Source: Catellatospora coxensis
GTDB lineage: Bacteria; Actinomycetota; Actinomycetes; Mycobacteriales; Micromonosporaceae
Reading direction: 5' to 3'
NCBI RefSeq assembly: GCF_016862635.1
Contig: NZ_BONI01000021.1
Coordinates: forward strand, 47,194 to 111,193
DNA length: 64,000 bases
Below, in pieces: positions 63,314-64,000 of the stretch (its first letter is position 1; each line of letters starts with the position of its first letter). The notes below the pieces were generated by a model. The model saw nothing but the letters and a program-made list of their open reading frames with translations. It did not search any database and was not told the DNA's origin. A program made the translations under genes and the position numbers.

Positions 63314-63354
63314 GAACGGCCTTGGCGGGGATGGAATCCCCGCCAAGGCCGTTC
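63314..63354. terminator. bidirectional terminator hairpin
   Basis: GAACGGCCTTGGCGGGG and CCCCGCCAAGGCCGTTC form a perfect 17-bp stem with a 7-nt loop, next to the secreted-protein stop and downstream of the RHIM-like gene. Confidence 0.8.
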
Positions 63355-63357
63355 CCG

Positions 63358-63813
63358 TCAGTTGACGTAGCGGACCGACGGACTCGTCGAGCTGAAGCGA
63401 TAGGTGCCCGAGCTGTTGTAGATGTCGATCTCCGTGTAGACCGTGTACCAGATGTTGGGCAGGCTGTCGGTGTTCCGGTACCAGCAGCAGTAGTTGCCCT
63501 TGTGGTCGAGGCGGCCCGATCCCACGAGGTACCAGGTCCCGTTGACGTTCAGCCAGGCCTTGAACGAGTGGTAGTCGTCGCTCGGGGTCGCGTTCATGTA
63601 GAAGTCCGCCCGCACCCGGTTGCCGTAGGAGCCCCAGTCGACACAGGCGGACACGGGACTTTGGCCGTTGCAGCCACCGGCCGCCGCGGCGGGTGTCGCG
63701 GTGGCGAGCGTGGACCCTGTGGTGATCACCATGGCGACCAGCAGGCCACGCAGGACGTTTCGCCAGGTGGCGATGCGGCGGCCGGCCCCGATTCCCGGTG
63801 CTCTCAAGCGCAT
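63358..63813 (-). CDS. secreted protein of unknown function
   Basis: The product is about 151 residues with a basic start, a signal peptide (VLRGLLVAMVITTGSTLATA, cleavage near AAA at about residue 45) and a small beta-rich mature domain: CVDWGSYGNRVRADFYMNAT, then KAWLNVNGTWYLVGSGRLDH, then YCCWYRNTD. Four cysteines are present in the mature part. I do not recognise the family. AAAGGAA precedes the ATG. Its upstream region carries the same 16-bp element as the DUF5317 operon. Confidence 0.72.
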   Translation of the reverse strand: MRLRAPGIGAGRRIATWRNVLRGLLVAMVITTGSTLATATPAAAAGGCNGQSPVSACVDWGSYGNRVRADFYMNATPSDDYHSFKAWLNVNGTWYLVGSGRLDHKGNYCCWYRNTDSLPNIWYTVYTEIDIYNSSGTYRFSSTSPSVRYVN

Positions 63814-63948
63814 GACGTTTCCTTTCCTGTTGCTCTCGTCAGCTGCCACCCAATGAACCCGATCACTGCGGACAGGTGGCCCATGCTCGGCGAACTCCGG
63901 AAGCCTCCCGCATCGACCCTGGTCGCACGGTGCTGAGGTTTCGGAGTT

Positions 63949-63964
63949 CCGGACGACACCGGAC
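63949..63964. repeat. 16-bp shared upstream element, copy 2
   Basis: This is an identical copy of CCGGACGACACCGGAC at 60529-60544, 136 bp upstream of the secreted-protein start. Confidence 0.5.
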
Positions 63965-64000
63965 GCCGCCGACGGAAGGAACGGACCGAGGAAACGCAAC

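Overview
The window is high-GC DNA (roughly 70 percent or more by eye) with frequent GTG starts, four-base ATGA and GTGA gene overlaps, SARP/AfsR regulators, many ECF sigma and two-component genes, and many secreted proteins with CBM, ricin and fibronectin III modules. This points to a soil actinomycete, most probably of the Micromonosporaceae. The family is inferred from gene content only. No rRNA, tRNA, CRISPR array, insertion sequence or phage gene was recognised.

Layout. 0-17.5 kb: an oxidoreductase fragment, a SARP regulator and AfsR-like NTPase pair, a DUF899 protein, a SnoaL-tailed ECF sigma factor, a GH97 glycosidase with ricin domains, a MarR/membrane-protein divergon, a CBM6-DUF1996 secreted protein, a coupled sensor kinase-regulator-exported protein cluster, and a SigE-type sigma factor with its putative membrane anti-sigma. 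17.6-25 kb: a ribose-type sugar ABC operon with a clear promoter flanked by two copies of the palindrome GAAATCGATTTC, an M15 peptidase lipoprotein, and a secreted S15 peptidase. 25.2-32.5 kb: a two-gene immunity-like locus made of a two-helix membrane protein and a 2,260-residue NACHT (NLR-type) protein. The C-terminus of the first and the N-terminus of the second carry the same 25-residue Asn/Gly motif. 32.5-39.9 kb: DUF2610, a rifampicin monooxygenase (rox) preceded by a 19-codon leader ORF, two gene remnants, a lipoprotein hydrolase, a FnIII-CBM2 protein and small genes.

40-50.8 kb: an exported peptidase-like hydrolase, then an operon of an APC permease, two DUF1989 proteins, a urea/guanidine carboxylase and allophanate hydrolase, with a divergent TetR gene. 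The paired DUF1989 genes make this more likely a guanidine-assimilation operon than a urea one. 51-58.7 kb: a CUT1 sugar ABC operon with a YesL-like protein and a PL11 rhamnogalacturonan lyase. Both promoters carry AGCGCT-centred LacI-type operators, so they probably form one pectin regulon. 58.7-64 kb: a frameshifted gene; an operon made of an 11-codon upstream ORF, a DUF5317 membrane protein and three tandem micro-ORFs encoding related 27-35 residue membrane peptides with the signature LLYT(I/V)GAP; a divergent gene pair whose products share RHIM-like (amyloid-type) motifs; and a secreted protein.

The strongest leads for undescribed biology are the motif-sharing membrane protein/NLR pair (25.2-32.5 kb), the second RHIM-like divergon (60.6-63.2 kb), the triple micro-protein operon (59.5-60.4 kb), and the leader ORF ahead of rox.
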